Source: Atrichornis clamosus
Lineage: Eukaryota > Chordata > Aves > Passeriformes > Menuridae
Length of the DNA: 64,000 nt
Assembly (NCBI GenBank): GCA_013400975.1
Contig: WBMZ01014013.1
Span: 124,001-188,000 of the forward strand
Direction: 5' to 3'
In this document: in pieces, positions 39,689 to 52,300 of the stretch
Position numbering within the stretch: the stretch's first letter is position 1
Layout of the letters: every line of letters starts with the position of its first letter
Position numbers and translations under genes: made by a program
Notes under the pieces: generated by a model
The model's input: only the letters and a program-made list of their open reading frames with translations
What the model was told of the DNA's origin: nothing
The model's database searches: none

Positions 39689-41545
39689 GTGCCACAGAGC
39701 AAGAGTGAGTGAGGAGGAGGAGAAATGAACCCTCTCTGTGCCCTTTCTCCTTTTTTCATTCTTTCTCTGTGCCTTAAGCAGTCCCCTGTTCTGACAGGAA
39801 TATGTCATGCTTTTCTTCATTCTTTTTATTTTTTTTCTAGCACAGAAAGGCTGTTATTCTGCAAATGCCCTAAGCTGAGAGAAGTTTCCCTTCAGTTCAG
39901 TTTCATATGAAAATACCATAAATAATACATGGTACTTTAATAAGAACTTATCAGTATGTTGAATGAAAAACAAATACATTATGTAAGGTAACCAACTCCT
40001 TCCACATTATGCCAAAATCAAAGGCAGCATGCTTCCCAGCCAAACAGTTTGGAACTATATAAGTCTATCCAATTTCCCAAAGTGAAATTCTGGAACATGG
40101 TGATCGTCAAGCAAAGCTTCTTCTGTCTATTGCACTATTTTACAGCTAAAAGGACATCCATAAAACAGATTAAATTCTTAAAAGCAGTGTGTTGAACAAT
40201 TACTTCAAGAGAATTTAGCAGTGTAAATGTAGCTAACAGCAATCGTAAAAGTAAAATTCTCGTTGGCCTTTTATCCTTAATTTTCACACAATTCGAAATT
40301 ACAAAGATATGACCCACAAATACTGTGGACTCCTGACATTTACATGATAATGTTATTAAAACGAGAACAGCAATGTTTTAACTATCCAAATAATCTATAC
40401 ACAGAGAAACAATAAACATACATAATTCAGTAGTGTAAGAGACCTAAAAAAGAAACACAATTCTTTAGCCTGATATATGCTACTTCAAGAGATGCAGGAG
40501 AAAGCCATTACCAATTTTCATCCCTTCCAAGGATAACTTGTCATTATGTCTAAAAAGAAAAAAGGTAACCAAATGTGTTTTATTTTTATAAATATAAAAT
40601 CAATGTCTCTTCTTTAAAGCCATTTCCTTGTTTACACACACTTTTGTCCCTAACCCAGCCCATTAATCACAACCACAGTCTCAGTTATGGCTATATATAC
40701 CCTAAGCACCACCACAGATGTGCCAGAGGGACATGAATGACTGTACACCCCTGACCTTCCCTGCCCACGCACAGGGGCAGCATCTCTGTCACAACCACCA
40801 CGCCACTCCACAGAGCAGCACACCCCCCAGCAATAGCTCGTCTGCAAATCAACAGCTTGATTTCTCCTTCATTCTGCAAACATCAATGTGTGCAACGGCA
40901 GAGGCCACTTTACCTACAGCACACAACATTTTCCAGCTGCCTCAGTTCTGCCCTCTTGGGTCAGTAACTGAACTCATCCCACACTCAGCTGATGATATTA
41001 TCAAGTACATATCAATTAACAACAAACACAAACACTTTACAATACAGAAAGAGGCCATCCAACTACCCTGCCCACACCAGCTTCTGTGGGAGTTCAGCTC
41101 GAAACATCCCAGGAAATAAAACCTTCTCCACACCAATAATGGACTCACCTGAGATGCAATGCCTACTCTACCACCACAAGAGGCAACACTCCCTCTTCCA
41201 ACCTCTTTGGGTTGCCCATGTCATGGTTTATGGCACAGGCAGAGAACTTGCAAATAGAACTTGCACCTTCTCCTCACATCCATTGAGAATGACATTTAAA
41301 AAATGCCAACAGCAAAGATCTGATCCACTTTGAATATGCAAATAAAAATGTGAAATGAAAGAAGCTCTGAAACAAAGCAAAAAGAACGACAAGCACTTCT
41401 CACACAGCTGATTTACAAATCCAAACCCACTAACATTCACAATGCATTGGCTTTAGTGTAACACATTCTATTTAAAACCAACCACTCCATTTGTTGTGAC
41501 CTGGTAGTCAACTTCTCAAAACTTAAGTTCAACTTTTGCATTTCC

Positions 41546-41558
41546 AGACCTTTGACCT
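41546..41558 (-). promoter_or_regulatory. DR1-like nuclear receptor site
   Basis: AGACCT-T-TGACCT is a direct repeat of two TGACCT-type half-sites (AGGTCA on the minus strand) spaced by one base, with one mismatch. This is the form bound by HNF4, COUP-TF and PPAR/RXR. Another TGACCT lies at about 41498 and a TAACCT at about 41565. A single match of this quality is expected occasionally by chance in 64 kb. Confidence 0.25.
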
Positions 41559-42559
41559 AGAAGTTAACCTTTAGAACTACCACACACTGTCTTACAGTCA
41601 AATCATTTCCATCAAGCAAAGAACAACCTGAAGCACATCACCTGCAAGACCACACACCATTTTACACTTCAAACTTCTGAGTAGAACCTTACAATAACAA
41701 GTTCACACATACAGGAGGCATGCAGTATTATAAATATTGTATACCTCCAGACATTAAGCATCCAAAAAAATAAATCACGACTGCATATTAAATGATCCAT
41801 GTGAAGAACGTACTTTCTTCTCAACTTTATAAAGTGCTTGGCGTGGTACAAAAATAATTCAGGCAAGTGGTATAAAATCTAATAGTAGTGCAGTCCTTTC
41901 TCTAAACCTTCCTTATCTAACACCACATGAAAAAATAGATCCCAAGACTTACAACCAGGAAAAGCAGCATATTATAAAACCAAGTATGTCAGTAACATAT
42001 TTTGATAAATTACTATCAATTATCAATATCTCTGCCTGTATTTCACATGGTATTCAAATTTCTGTATATGTACTATGTCTTTTTTAAGTGGGGAAATATC
42101 ACAGATGCATTAAAGTTATTTGTTTTGCCAAAAAGATTAATAATAGGGTTTCCCTCTATTCTTGTAAATGAATAGGCAACATCTCATCTTTCCAGTGATA
42201 TTTTCTTGACGTGAATATCCCTATTTCTAATATTAGGTTTACGTTAAGATTGCTCTCCTTTACTAGGTCTTTGCACAAAGATCAGGACGTTACAGAGGCT
42301 CGTGCTTACCTCAGGCCAGAAAGAATCACTAATTTTCTGTTTCTATTAAGCTCGGTGTTACATCCATTGACTTCTCCAGTATTTCACACCCAAACTCTCC
42401 AAAGCCTGTGTAGCGCAGTTAACCTCTTCAGCACCACCTAACGCACCTTCCTAAGCACTCAGCATTAACTCTCTGGATTTTTCACAACCGAAGCAGCCAA
42501 GAGCCCTTATTCCCACCAACGTGCTCGGAGTTGGGGAAGGCAACAAAATACACGGAACG

Positions 42560-43000
42560 TTCAACCCTTAAGGAGTTCGGGACAGTGCCCAGCAGAACGC
42601 GTGCGTTCCTCGGCAGGTGCTACTCCCCCGGCCTGGGGACACTCTGTGGAAAGCCGGGGGGATGGAACAAGCCGGTGGGGGTGCGGCTGTGTGCGGGTCC
42701 GCACCGTGCCCCGGGCGTGGCGCGCTGCCCGCAGCGGGGCCGGGCCAGCCCCGGCCGGGAGCGCTCCCGCTCCGCCGTTCCGGGCGCTCCATCTAGCGGA
42801 GACACGGCTCATTCCAGCGGGAACGCGGCTCATCCCCGCGCCCGGACTGACCCTCTGCTCCGCACCCGCGCACTCACCGCGGGGAACAGGCAAGAATTCC
42901 CTGAGCACGCTGCTGGCCACAACAGCGCGCTCACGAGAGCCTTAAATTCCTCTGGGATCGCCATCACCCCTGCTCCCTCCAGCGTGTTGCCGTCCACTTT
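42560..43000. promoter_or_regulatory. CpG island, likely promoter
   Basis: A sharp change to GC-rich, CpG-dense sequence in an AT-rich, CpG-poor window: 42721-42780 alone contains about eleven CpGs. The dense core is about 42590-42900, with a GC-rich shoulder to about 43190. Unmethylated CpG islands of this kind mark vertebrate promoters. Several overlapping open frames on both strands (up to 175 codons at 42531-43058) are by-products of GC richness and resemble no known protein. A splice donor at the left side of the island on the minus strand favours leftward transcription, but bidirectional or rightward use cannot be excluded. Confidence 0.88.
42878..42964 (-). CDS. candidate first coding exon of a leftward gene at the CpG island
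   Basis: On the minus strand an ATG at 42964-42962 in good context (GGGTGATGG) opens exactly 29 codons (starting MAIPEEFKALVSALLW) to 42878. There the donor GCG|GTGAGTGCG occurs, ending the exon in phase 0. Unspliced, the frame meets a stop 13 codons later. A TATA-like CATAAAAAG lies at 43005-42997, so close to the ATG that the 5' leader would be only a few bases if that TATA were used. The peptide was not recognised, so this may instead be the 5' exon of a non-coding RNA. It shares strand and exit phase with the candidate exon at 37.5 kb, as alternative first exons of one gene would. Confidence 0.3.
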
Positions 43001-43310
43001 TTATGCTGCGCTGGTCCCAAGTCTCAGTGGGCAGAGATGGGAAAGGCAGCGTGGCTGATGCCCGAAGCAGCAGAAGGTCTGGGAAAGCACTGCTCACCCG
43101 GTGGCACAGGAGCCGTGGCCAGGGCAAAGGAAGGGCTCTGCTGGACACACCAGGAGGCACTGGGTGCAGCAGCACTGATTTAGGAAAGTTTAAGATGGTG
43201 CGCCATTACGTGGTCAGGAAAACAAATAAATTACAATCCCGCTTTATCCAAACTGTTACCTCCAAACTACAGCCGTGGGAAGCAGGGAAACAGGCAGAGC
43301 CAAAAAGGTG
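43001..43310. other. GC-rich shoulder of the CpG island, no gene recognised
   Basis: GC-rich but only moderately CpG-rich sequence. A plus-strand ATG in AAGATGG context at 43194 opens a 38-codon frame starting MVRHYVVRKTNK. It has a passing likeness to the start of psq-domain proteins but stops at once, and I do not accept it as one. Confidence 0.5.
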
Positions 43311-46300
43311 AAATGGAAATCAGTGCAGCAAAAATCCTCTGTCCATCCCACTCCCACCTCCTTAAGCATAAAGGTAATAGAGTCACTACAACATTTCATT
43401 TTCAGAAGCACAGGGTGCTCACACTCACCCTGCACTACGTCGCAACACCAAATAAAACTCTTTCAAACTGGCATGCAAAGAGATTCCTTAAGTCTGACAC
43501 TGGTACAAGCCTGCATCACAAATGAACCCCTTGGACACAGGTGTCCAGCTTAATAATGACCACTTAGGTTATTCTTTATATTGCAGTGTTTTCAAGAAAC
43601 TAAATGTGCTATGTGTAGTCTTGCCCTATAAAGTTTTTCCAGAATTCCAGATGAGAAGACATGACAACATGATCCTTAAAAAATGAACTTTGAATGAAAT
43701 TTTTTAAATTCATATTTTTTAGAAAAGGTAATATTAAAAATTAATGAATATTTACCACAGAAAACTGTGGACACCGTGCTAAGCAGAGCTTAAAGCTTCA
43801 GTCCACAGGATGGAAGGACTACAAACTACTCAAAAAAAAAAAAAAGGGTACAGTTGGACCTGCAGAGACAAAGCCTCCCTCTGCCTGCTGCTACCTGTGG
43901 CAGGTTGTCAAGTATCAGATAGGAAAAGGAGAGATATTTCAATAGTAAGGACATCCTGTGTATGTGTCACTCAGATTTTGTTTTACAAAAAAATCTGTTC
44001 TCTTGTTTTATATAGACATAAGTCACTCGCAATACTACAATCTCTATTTTGTTCACATCTAATATGCTTATTTTAAACTAAAATTTTCACACAAATTCAT
44101 TAATCCACAGAAGTTTGCCCCATTATTTTTTTGCTCCTTAATTTGTACCCCACATCTCACACCTTGCTGCTGTTATTAAGTCACAAGGCAAGAATTTAAC
44201 TTGGAGGGCAAAATAAGCAGCAGGAGCACATGAATTTAGAGCTTGTTTCCATGTGACAGTAATAAAAGTTAAAAATCCAAAGCACCATCAAATGTAATTA
44301 TAAGAATACATAGTAGGGCAGCATAAACACATCTTGCTGAAGAAGGGTTTTTATGAAATATTATTAATCTCTCAAAAATTAAAAGAATGTCAAATCTCAG
44401 AGGGAGAATAAGTGATAGATTAATTATGCTATTATGTAAAGGTTGCATCTTTTCTCTGTAGGAATTAAATTAACTGGACATCAGCACAGTTTTCTTCTAC
44501 AATGAAACCACTTCTCCTTTTATTATTCTGCCTACAGCTGGATATCCCTCATATATTCTGACTGAAACTAAACCCACCATACTCAGTCCTCAGTGCAGGA
44601 GCTCATTTTAATGTGTAACAGCTAAACATTAACATGTTCATGTATTGAACTAAAAAATCCTCCATTAACTGCAGCTGAATTCCTAAGTCTCCACTTCCCC
44701 TGTCCTCTGCTTACAGCCTGCCCATTCCCCAGAGTGTGTGATCCCCCCAGTGCAATGAAGGATCCCTCCACAGCTCCCTGGAGCCCTTTGTTTATCATCA
44801 TCTACCAGTCAAACTCAGAATACTCCTCATCATTTTGTCCCTACCATAAGATGGCCTAAATCACTTTTACATTTAGCTCAATGACTCCATTGCTGGTTCT
44901 TTTTTGTGGCTTTCGATCTGAATTTTAACAAAAACATCTTAAAATTCTTGTGGCCAAGGCTGACAGGTTCTAGTTAAATGCCCATCTTCATCCAAAGAGA
45001 TAAAGATATGACTCAGGAGAACTCGGATTGAGGGGTTTGTAGCTTTGAGATTCAGTTTACACTAAAGCACTACCAAGGCTTTCCAAAGTAGGCAGCTATA
45101 CACTCCCCAAAATACCATCCCTGAAGAAAGACGTCTGATGCCATGACCCAATCTCACTCCTGTGCCAGAATCTAGAAGGAGAAGGTTGGTTTGATTTTTT
45201 TTTTTTTTTTTAACTTAATCATTTTGGCTCTCTATAACCCTTGCAGAATGACATGCTTTGGCACAGAGTGAGTTTTGCATACGAAATTGATAAAATCTGC
45301 CTATAAAGGCCTGCTCGTTTAGTCTGAAATAGGGACAGCAGTACTGTGAGACAAAGTTCAGTTTATATAGAGTCAATATTGTCTTCTTTCTTTTCATTCC
45401 AGTTTAGCCACCAATTTTCCATGAAGCAGTTCTTTGTTTTCTAACTGCATTTTCCCCTGACTCCTTTAGGGATCTTGTCCTCTCCATCCTACATTTCCAA
45501 TCATTTCGTTGGTGTTACATCCATCAGGACTGTTGATGAGTCCAGCATCCGCTCTATCCTCCCTTCACACTCTAACTGGTCTTTTTAAAATCATCCCCTA
45601 CTTCAGTTGATAAGGTGTCACACTCCACACCACTGAGTCTTCCTTTTCCTCGGCTACTAGCTAGAGTCTGAAAATTTATCTACAATGTTTTCTAGAAATT
45701 GTTTGCTTTCATCAACACTAATCAACTCTCCCTTCTTATGGTGGCCATCCTTCACCTCTTCTACTTGCAATTCCTTCCTCTCTAATCTTCTTTAATGCAA
45801 TGAAATTCACACTGGAAACACTGAAATCACTCTCCTTTTCTCCTCTGCTGCTTTTTGGCACTATCACCATTTCTGCTTTCAGCATAAAGCTCAAGTTTTT
45901 TATCCTCCAGGGTTCAGACCATTCAAGACTCAGCATTAAAATCTACTCCTGTTGAACATTAACACACAGATTACCTGGCATTCCTTAGCTCCTCTAGGGC
46001 CCCTCTCAATATTCTGCCTCACAAACCTACAGCCAGACTCCTCTACTCATGCATCAAACATTTCACTTTGGATGGGACCTTGACCTCCTTTGAAAAGTGA
46101 TTTCCAGGAAAGACAGCTCAACACACATTGCATGTGCACAATATAATGCACAAAATGTTGTGCTCAGTGTTTTGCACCAGAAAGAGGCTGGACACACTTG
46201 AGAGAAGCAGGTTTTCTACAGCTGCTCCTCAGCATGACCACCAGCACAACAAGCAGTACTTGCACACTGGCCAACTTCCCTCTGACTTCCAAGAATTTTC

Positions 46301-49300
46301 CAGTCACGACAAGCACAAATATCCCCACAAACAGAAAGAAAACATATACATCAAATCTTGTTTATTCCAGCTATACTTATGCCAGTCTTATGCCCCCTTT
46401 CTTGTGGGGTTCTTTAAATAAGGGAATCTTTGCCTCAAATTACAAGCAACAAAACCTCAGAGAGACCTGTTCCCATTTTTTTTCTTTTCACTCAATACTC
46501 ACAAAAATTCTCCTCCCTACAAACCTATTCATATTCATGTACTTTGAAGGGGAGAAAAATATTATCAAAATTCTCTTTGAAATGTTTTTATGCACATAAA
46601 TAACAATTTCTCTTTGCTCTTCTTGAATTATATTAGCCCTATTGAAACTAGTTCTCCAGCTAAGAGACTGTGGTTGTATATATTCCTTTAATTTTTTAGA
46701 ATTTGTTCATGAAATTCAAAATCATTTCAACACAAAATTTGGCAACATCAAATTTTTAACACTGTAATTAAAAAAAAACTACTACAAGTATTTGAATTAA
46801 AGGAGCTGTCACAAAAAACTGAAAATAAATTACCCTTCAAATTTAACTTATTTTTAGTGTATCTGAATTGGTTTTGCAGTTTCTAACTAGCTTTTATGGA
46901 GTGCTTCCAAAGACTCTCAGACTAAAATATAAATCTGAAAGGCACAAAGCAAAGTGGTTTGGCTTTGGCTTAATTCTGACCATATGAAAATTGAGAATGG
47001 ATGCCCTTATAGCTTTTACATTTTGTCAGGACATTATACCTTTCTTTGTCATATCTCAATACAATATTCACATAGCCTGATTTGTATTAATATAAATATT
47101 ATCTTTTTATTCAAACTACATAGAATAATAACAAAACTTAAAACAAAAATAGGAAAAAGACCTAAAATGGGATGACAAACAACTGCTTTTATTTGAATAC
47201 AGCCATTTTTGCAAGCCTGAATGATACATGAGATTCAGCTCCAGGAGTTAGCAAATATCAGTGAGGTCAGATAACACATATTCAGAAAGTGCCTGAACAT
47301 ATGGTGCTAAATGCATTCTCAAACACAATATGAAACCGTGCAGACTATTGTCTTGGGGCTTGCAGTGCTTCCCAGAGTACTTTCTAATTGCTCTTACACA
47401 GAAGGAGCCCATTTTGGCCTAACTTAACTCTCCAAACTAACATTTTGTAGCTTCACCCTCCAAAGAGGCAATTTAAAGCTCTCGTGGGTAAGCACGTGCC
47501 CTCCTCTTCAGCCAGAGCCTGGACATAGTCAGGAGACAGAGGACCAGTGATCTCCAAAACATATGCTCAATTTCTGCTCAAACAAAGCAGAAAAAATACA
47601 TCAAACAGATACAATTATTAATTAGCAAATACAGTATTTGAATGAGGGCACAGAGAACTGACAAACACAGATAGCAGCATGTTATTGGAGGGGTTGTCCA
47701 AAGCAACACACAGCCAAGACTTTACAAACAACCTGCTTTTCCTTAAAGTTCTGTTACTACATCCATAAAGCACACACATTAAACACAGAGCACCATCCTA
47801 TACAACTCCTGTGCATTATCACACAGATAAAGTTAACATTTAAAACTAGGTAAATTAAAATTGCAAGATTATTCACATCAGATACCAACATACCTCTTGT
47901 TGCTTGCAATTGAACTCAGCAAAGTGAAAGCCTTACACCTCCCAAGCCTTTCTACCAGCTGTGACCCACCAGGATTGCCTCAGAAGCCCATGGATCCTCC
48001 CCCTGGCTGCCAGCACAGGTGCCAGTCGTGATGAAGATTGCTGTGCTGGAGGACACTAACTGGGATCAGCTGGGAATTCCAGCCAGGCCACTCAGCAGCC
48101 ATCAGGTGCCCACATCAGGCCCCAGTCACAGGAGCCACCTGACCTACACACACAGGGTTCCTCATCTCATTTGCAGCTGTTTGGTGCCATCCTCTCACCT
48201 CAAAGTGGACTCTAAAGACGCGGACCTTTCCTCCCTGTGTGCATAAACCCTTCCTGCTCCACACACCATCTCAACCCTTCCTAAGATGTAGCACAGATCT
48301 TACTGTATCAGCTACATTATGTTCATTATGGATGCAGTTTTACTACCGGATCTTGAATTTTTACTAGAAGTCAGTATTATTGCTACCAAAATTACATTCC
48401 CTAATTCTACAGATGAATCCTAGAGGTGAATCCTACAAATCAACAAAAAGCTAAAATATCAAATATTGGAACTGTCTTCACTGGAATACAGAATAGTTTA
48501 GAACAAAATCAGATGTGAGGACTCACTAGTAATCTCCAGACATGGCAACTTCAGCATCTCAGAGATAAACAAAACAGCAGAAAAACAAGAGCCAGCTTAA
48601 CTAAAACCAGCAGCTAGATATCAAATAGCAAATAGTAAAATATCTGTATTAGTGTTTCATCCTCCATTTACCGTGAGCCAAACTCACTGAAACTGGTGTT
48701 AGTCTGAACACTCGGTGAATGCAGCCCTGGGCTCTCTGGACACAAAACATCTGCAGTGCTGCAGAGAAATTAAAGGAACATTTTTCTCAAGACTTTAGTG
48801 ATCTGTTTCAAGTTAAAATAAATCAAAAAAGATTCTAATTTTATTGATTTCTGCAATAAAATAATACTTAAATAAGGGCAATATCAGGACTGGATAATCA
48901 CTAACACCTGATACACGCAACTGATCCTCAAAAAATTTGTCCTGACACAAAGTTAAGGTGTGCCTTCATGTACTCATGACTGATTTAAATACCTCAGAAC
49001 CTATTTCTAAAAAGTCAATATGATTTTCAAGACTGAAATAATATGGAAAGAAACACCTTTGAAGCACGAAAACTTTAACAACCTTATTTACCTAAATCTT
49101 GACAAAGTAATTCAATTGCCATAAAATACTTAGCCAAGGAGCTAGACAGCCTTGCTGCATAATTCATCAACCATTTTAATCCTGTTGATGAATATCAGGT
49201 TCTCTACAGAAATGCTTTTAAAGAATGCTTAAGAAAAGTCATTGTAAGTTAGGGAATTATGAGATGTGTTACTGACAGATAAAACAAAAAAGCAAAACCC

Positions 49301-52300
49301 ACCCTATGGCCTCTGCAATGGCAAATGATATTCATATAAAGAAAACTTATACCCCTGAAGTCATAAGGAAACTGCAAATGTTAATAATTCACATGGAAAA
49401 CTGACCTGATTTAATAGGTTCTCCCCAGCATTTACCTTCATTGAAAAATATTACACACAAACTACTTGCTCAGTTCTGAGGTTGCTCTAGATCTCATTTA
49501 CTGTCAAGCTAAATGCAAAACTTTGATCAACAAAATGGAGCTGTACACAGTTCTAATTACTGGAGATGCTTTTATTTTTTACTCTTCTTACTTTTTTTTC
49601 TTATTACCCACCCCTAAATGATTTTATTTATCAGTAAGAACATAAATAAATTACATATATTACTAAAACTGTGAACTACATAATAAAATAATAAAGCCCA
49701 CAAAACACCAGAACTGTTTATCTGTGTAATGTGAATTCCTACATCTTATTTTACTTCATAGAGGTTTCCCACACACACCTTGACCCTCTCTCAGCTCACT
49801 GAGAATATGCAGAGTCAAAATAACACTGGAATGACTGAATCACAAAATAAGAAATCTTTGGTTCTTTGTTTTCATTCATTCTTTTTTATTCCCTAACATT
49901 CATCCCTGCTCCAACAAAAGGAGAGGCTTCTGCAGAGCTTCATTAAAAATAACCCCACAACATAAGTACTGCATTTCATGCTTTTTGAGAAAAAAAGTGT
50001 AGGGAAATGGCATCAACTCGAGTATTTAATTCCAAAAGGTTTAAATTTATCAATTTAACCTTAAGGATGAATCTCACATTACTAGACACAATCTAATAAA
50101 GTGTTTCAGATCTCTCATTATTTGAGTGGTGTGAAACAGAGACAGCTGGGCTATCCCCAGCTCACCTCTGTCCAGCTGTGGGTCTCAAGGGCTGATGCCT
50201 CTCCCTTGTCCCCTTGCCAATGCTCATCACACCTCACTTGTGTCAAAATGTGCACTGGATTTAGTGGGATTCACTCGGTTTTGAGAGTCAGAGGAACCAC
50301 CCTCTCGTCAGGTTCTTCTGCTCATTGCTAACACATAAACAGAAGAAAAGAACACTACAAGAGACATGGGCTTTCTTTCTAGCAAGAGATTTTTGTCCCT
50401 GCAGGTAATAAATCATCATGGCTGGACACCAAAGGCGATTCCTCAGAGGTAAAGAGATGGCATTAGGCTGACAGACAGTCGTAGGCAAGCAATGACAAAA
50501 GCACCAAAAAAATGGTAATTCTTGGTACATTCCTTCAGTGTCCTCACAGGGCAGGCGTCCCTCCCCTGACATCCCGACAGCCTCACATCAAATGGACTTT
50601 ATGTGTGGAGATCCCATCCCACTGAACATCCCCCGTGTGTGTTCACTGCAGTGCAGTCACACACTGGACACAAGTACTTTGGAACACTGTGCAAAACAAG
50701 AGCAGAGCATGAAGTGATTGCCTCCTGAGTCACGTATTTCTAAACCTTAATGAGCATTAATGCTTGTTTTGTTGGGGTTTTCTTTACTATTAGCTAAACA
50801 TTTTATTCCTGTACTTCAGTTTTCATTTCACTAGAATGTTTTCTTTTTACTTCAGAACAGTTTACTTTTTTAAAAAGTAACATTTATGGTTGTGTTCCTT
50901 AAGAAATTCTGTATTTTCCTCTATTAAAACCCCAAAAATCTATTTATGTATTTATATAATCTTATTGTACTTCAAAACAGAGGTAAGGTATTCAAATTGT
51001 ATTTGTAAACTACAAACCCAGGTACTTACCCTGGACTGAAATAAATAATCTGTATAGGAACTCTGAGTTCAGATGATCTAACTAACCTCAAAGGCAAAAA
51101 TGACACATTATAATTATGAAGAAAATACCAAGGAAATAAGACCAAATTCACTGAAAATTGTTTGTCCTGATACAGAATTCACAGCTGTGAAATATATTCA
51201 CTTCCCTTTTTAAACAAATATTGTTTCTCCCTAGGATAATGAAAAGGAAAGCTGTGTTTCATGACAAATATCCATGTTTTGGGGTGTCGGTTCTCTCTGC
51301 CTGCATATATCCCATTCATTACCATGGCTTGGGGAGGACAGGCTGGGTTAGCTACACAGTTTAATGTATTGATGGCTCTTTGTCCTTTTCCTCCCTGGGT
51401 AAGATGAAAAATGTTATGAATTTTTTTTCATTATTAATAATGAATGCCTTTCTTGTTGACAGTCCTTACTGCCAAGTAAGAAGCCTTGAACTTGAATCTG
51501 TGTGATGCAAGATTTCTGCTCATGTGGAAATAAGGATCACACAGGAGAAGCTTAATATCCAGTCCCTACAGTCTCTAAGTTGCTATATTCCTTTTATAGC
51601 TTTTCTTTTTAAAAAATCTTTCGATATTTTTTTTTCCAACATGCATTTGGTGCCATGACAGCTAGACTGAGGAAAGCATGATATGGCACCAAAAGGACAC
51701 TTAGTAATTCCTAAAACATGGCATCGAACCAGAAGGGGCTCTGAAGTTATTTTCCTCAGTTCCAGAGTCACGGAACTCTTAACAGGATTTAGAAATCCAT
51801 CACATTCCAGTTGTCAATATAGAACTACTATTCATGACATAAAGTAAAAATCATGCAGTATTGTCAGCATAATCTCTAATTATCTTCTATTTTCTTAATC
51901 ACAATTATAAAAGAAAAGCAAATTATGAGCCTCTGTTGCCTGAATGTGTATCTGGATTAAAAGAGTGGCTTGCTTTCCTTTCTCAGGTATCCTCTCTTCC
52001 CAAAAGTTTTACTTCCTTCTAAAATTTGCTGCACATCTCCAGGTTTAGCCTGGTCCAGTAACAACCATAAAACCTCAAAGACATCCATTCAAAAGCACCA
52101 TACTGATTATATTTCTTATACGATACATGTAACTTCCAATCAGAAATTTGTAATGTTCTTTTGTTTTGAAACAAACAAAAAATCAATCACTACAAGCTTC
52201 TTTTGCCATCAGCTCTCTCAAATATCCTGACTATACTGTGCCAAAACTTATTTAGTTACACAATATTTTTGGTGTGCTGTAACTATCGCGAGTTAATGCT

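Larger units (their letters stand above)
38372..42555. other. unique DNA, no gene recognised
   Basis: Short open frames only. Features include an A/C-rich low-complexity tract at 39618-39688, moderately GC-rich patches at 40700-41110, and a DR1-like nuclear-receptor half-site pair at 41546-41558. A donor-like CTGAG|GTAAGC on the minus strand at about 42308 follows a short open segment that ends in stops, so it was not accepted as an exon. Confidence 0.6.

Noticed and set aside
42308..42420. Minus-strand segment before donor CTGAG|GTAAGC
   Set aside because: The protein-like frame ends in TAG TGA before the donor, and the acceptor is poor.
42531..43058. 175-codon plus-strand open frame across the CpG island, and overlapping minus-strand frames
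   Set aside because: Explained by stop-codon scarcity in GC-rich DNA; Pro/Ala/Arg/Gly-rich in several registers at once with no known domain.
43194..43310. Start MVRHYVVRKTNK resembling the beginning of psq-domain proteins
   Set aside because: Only a few residues agree and the frame stops after 38 codons with no continuing domain.
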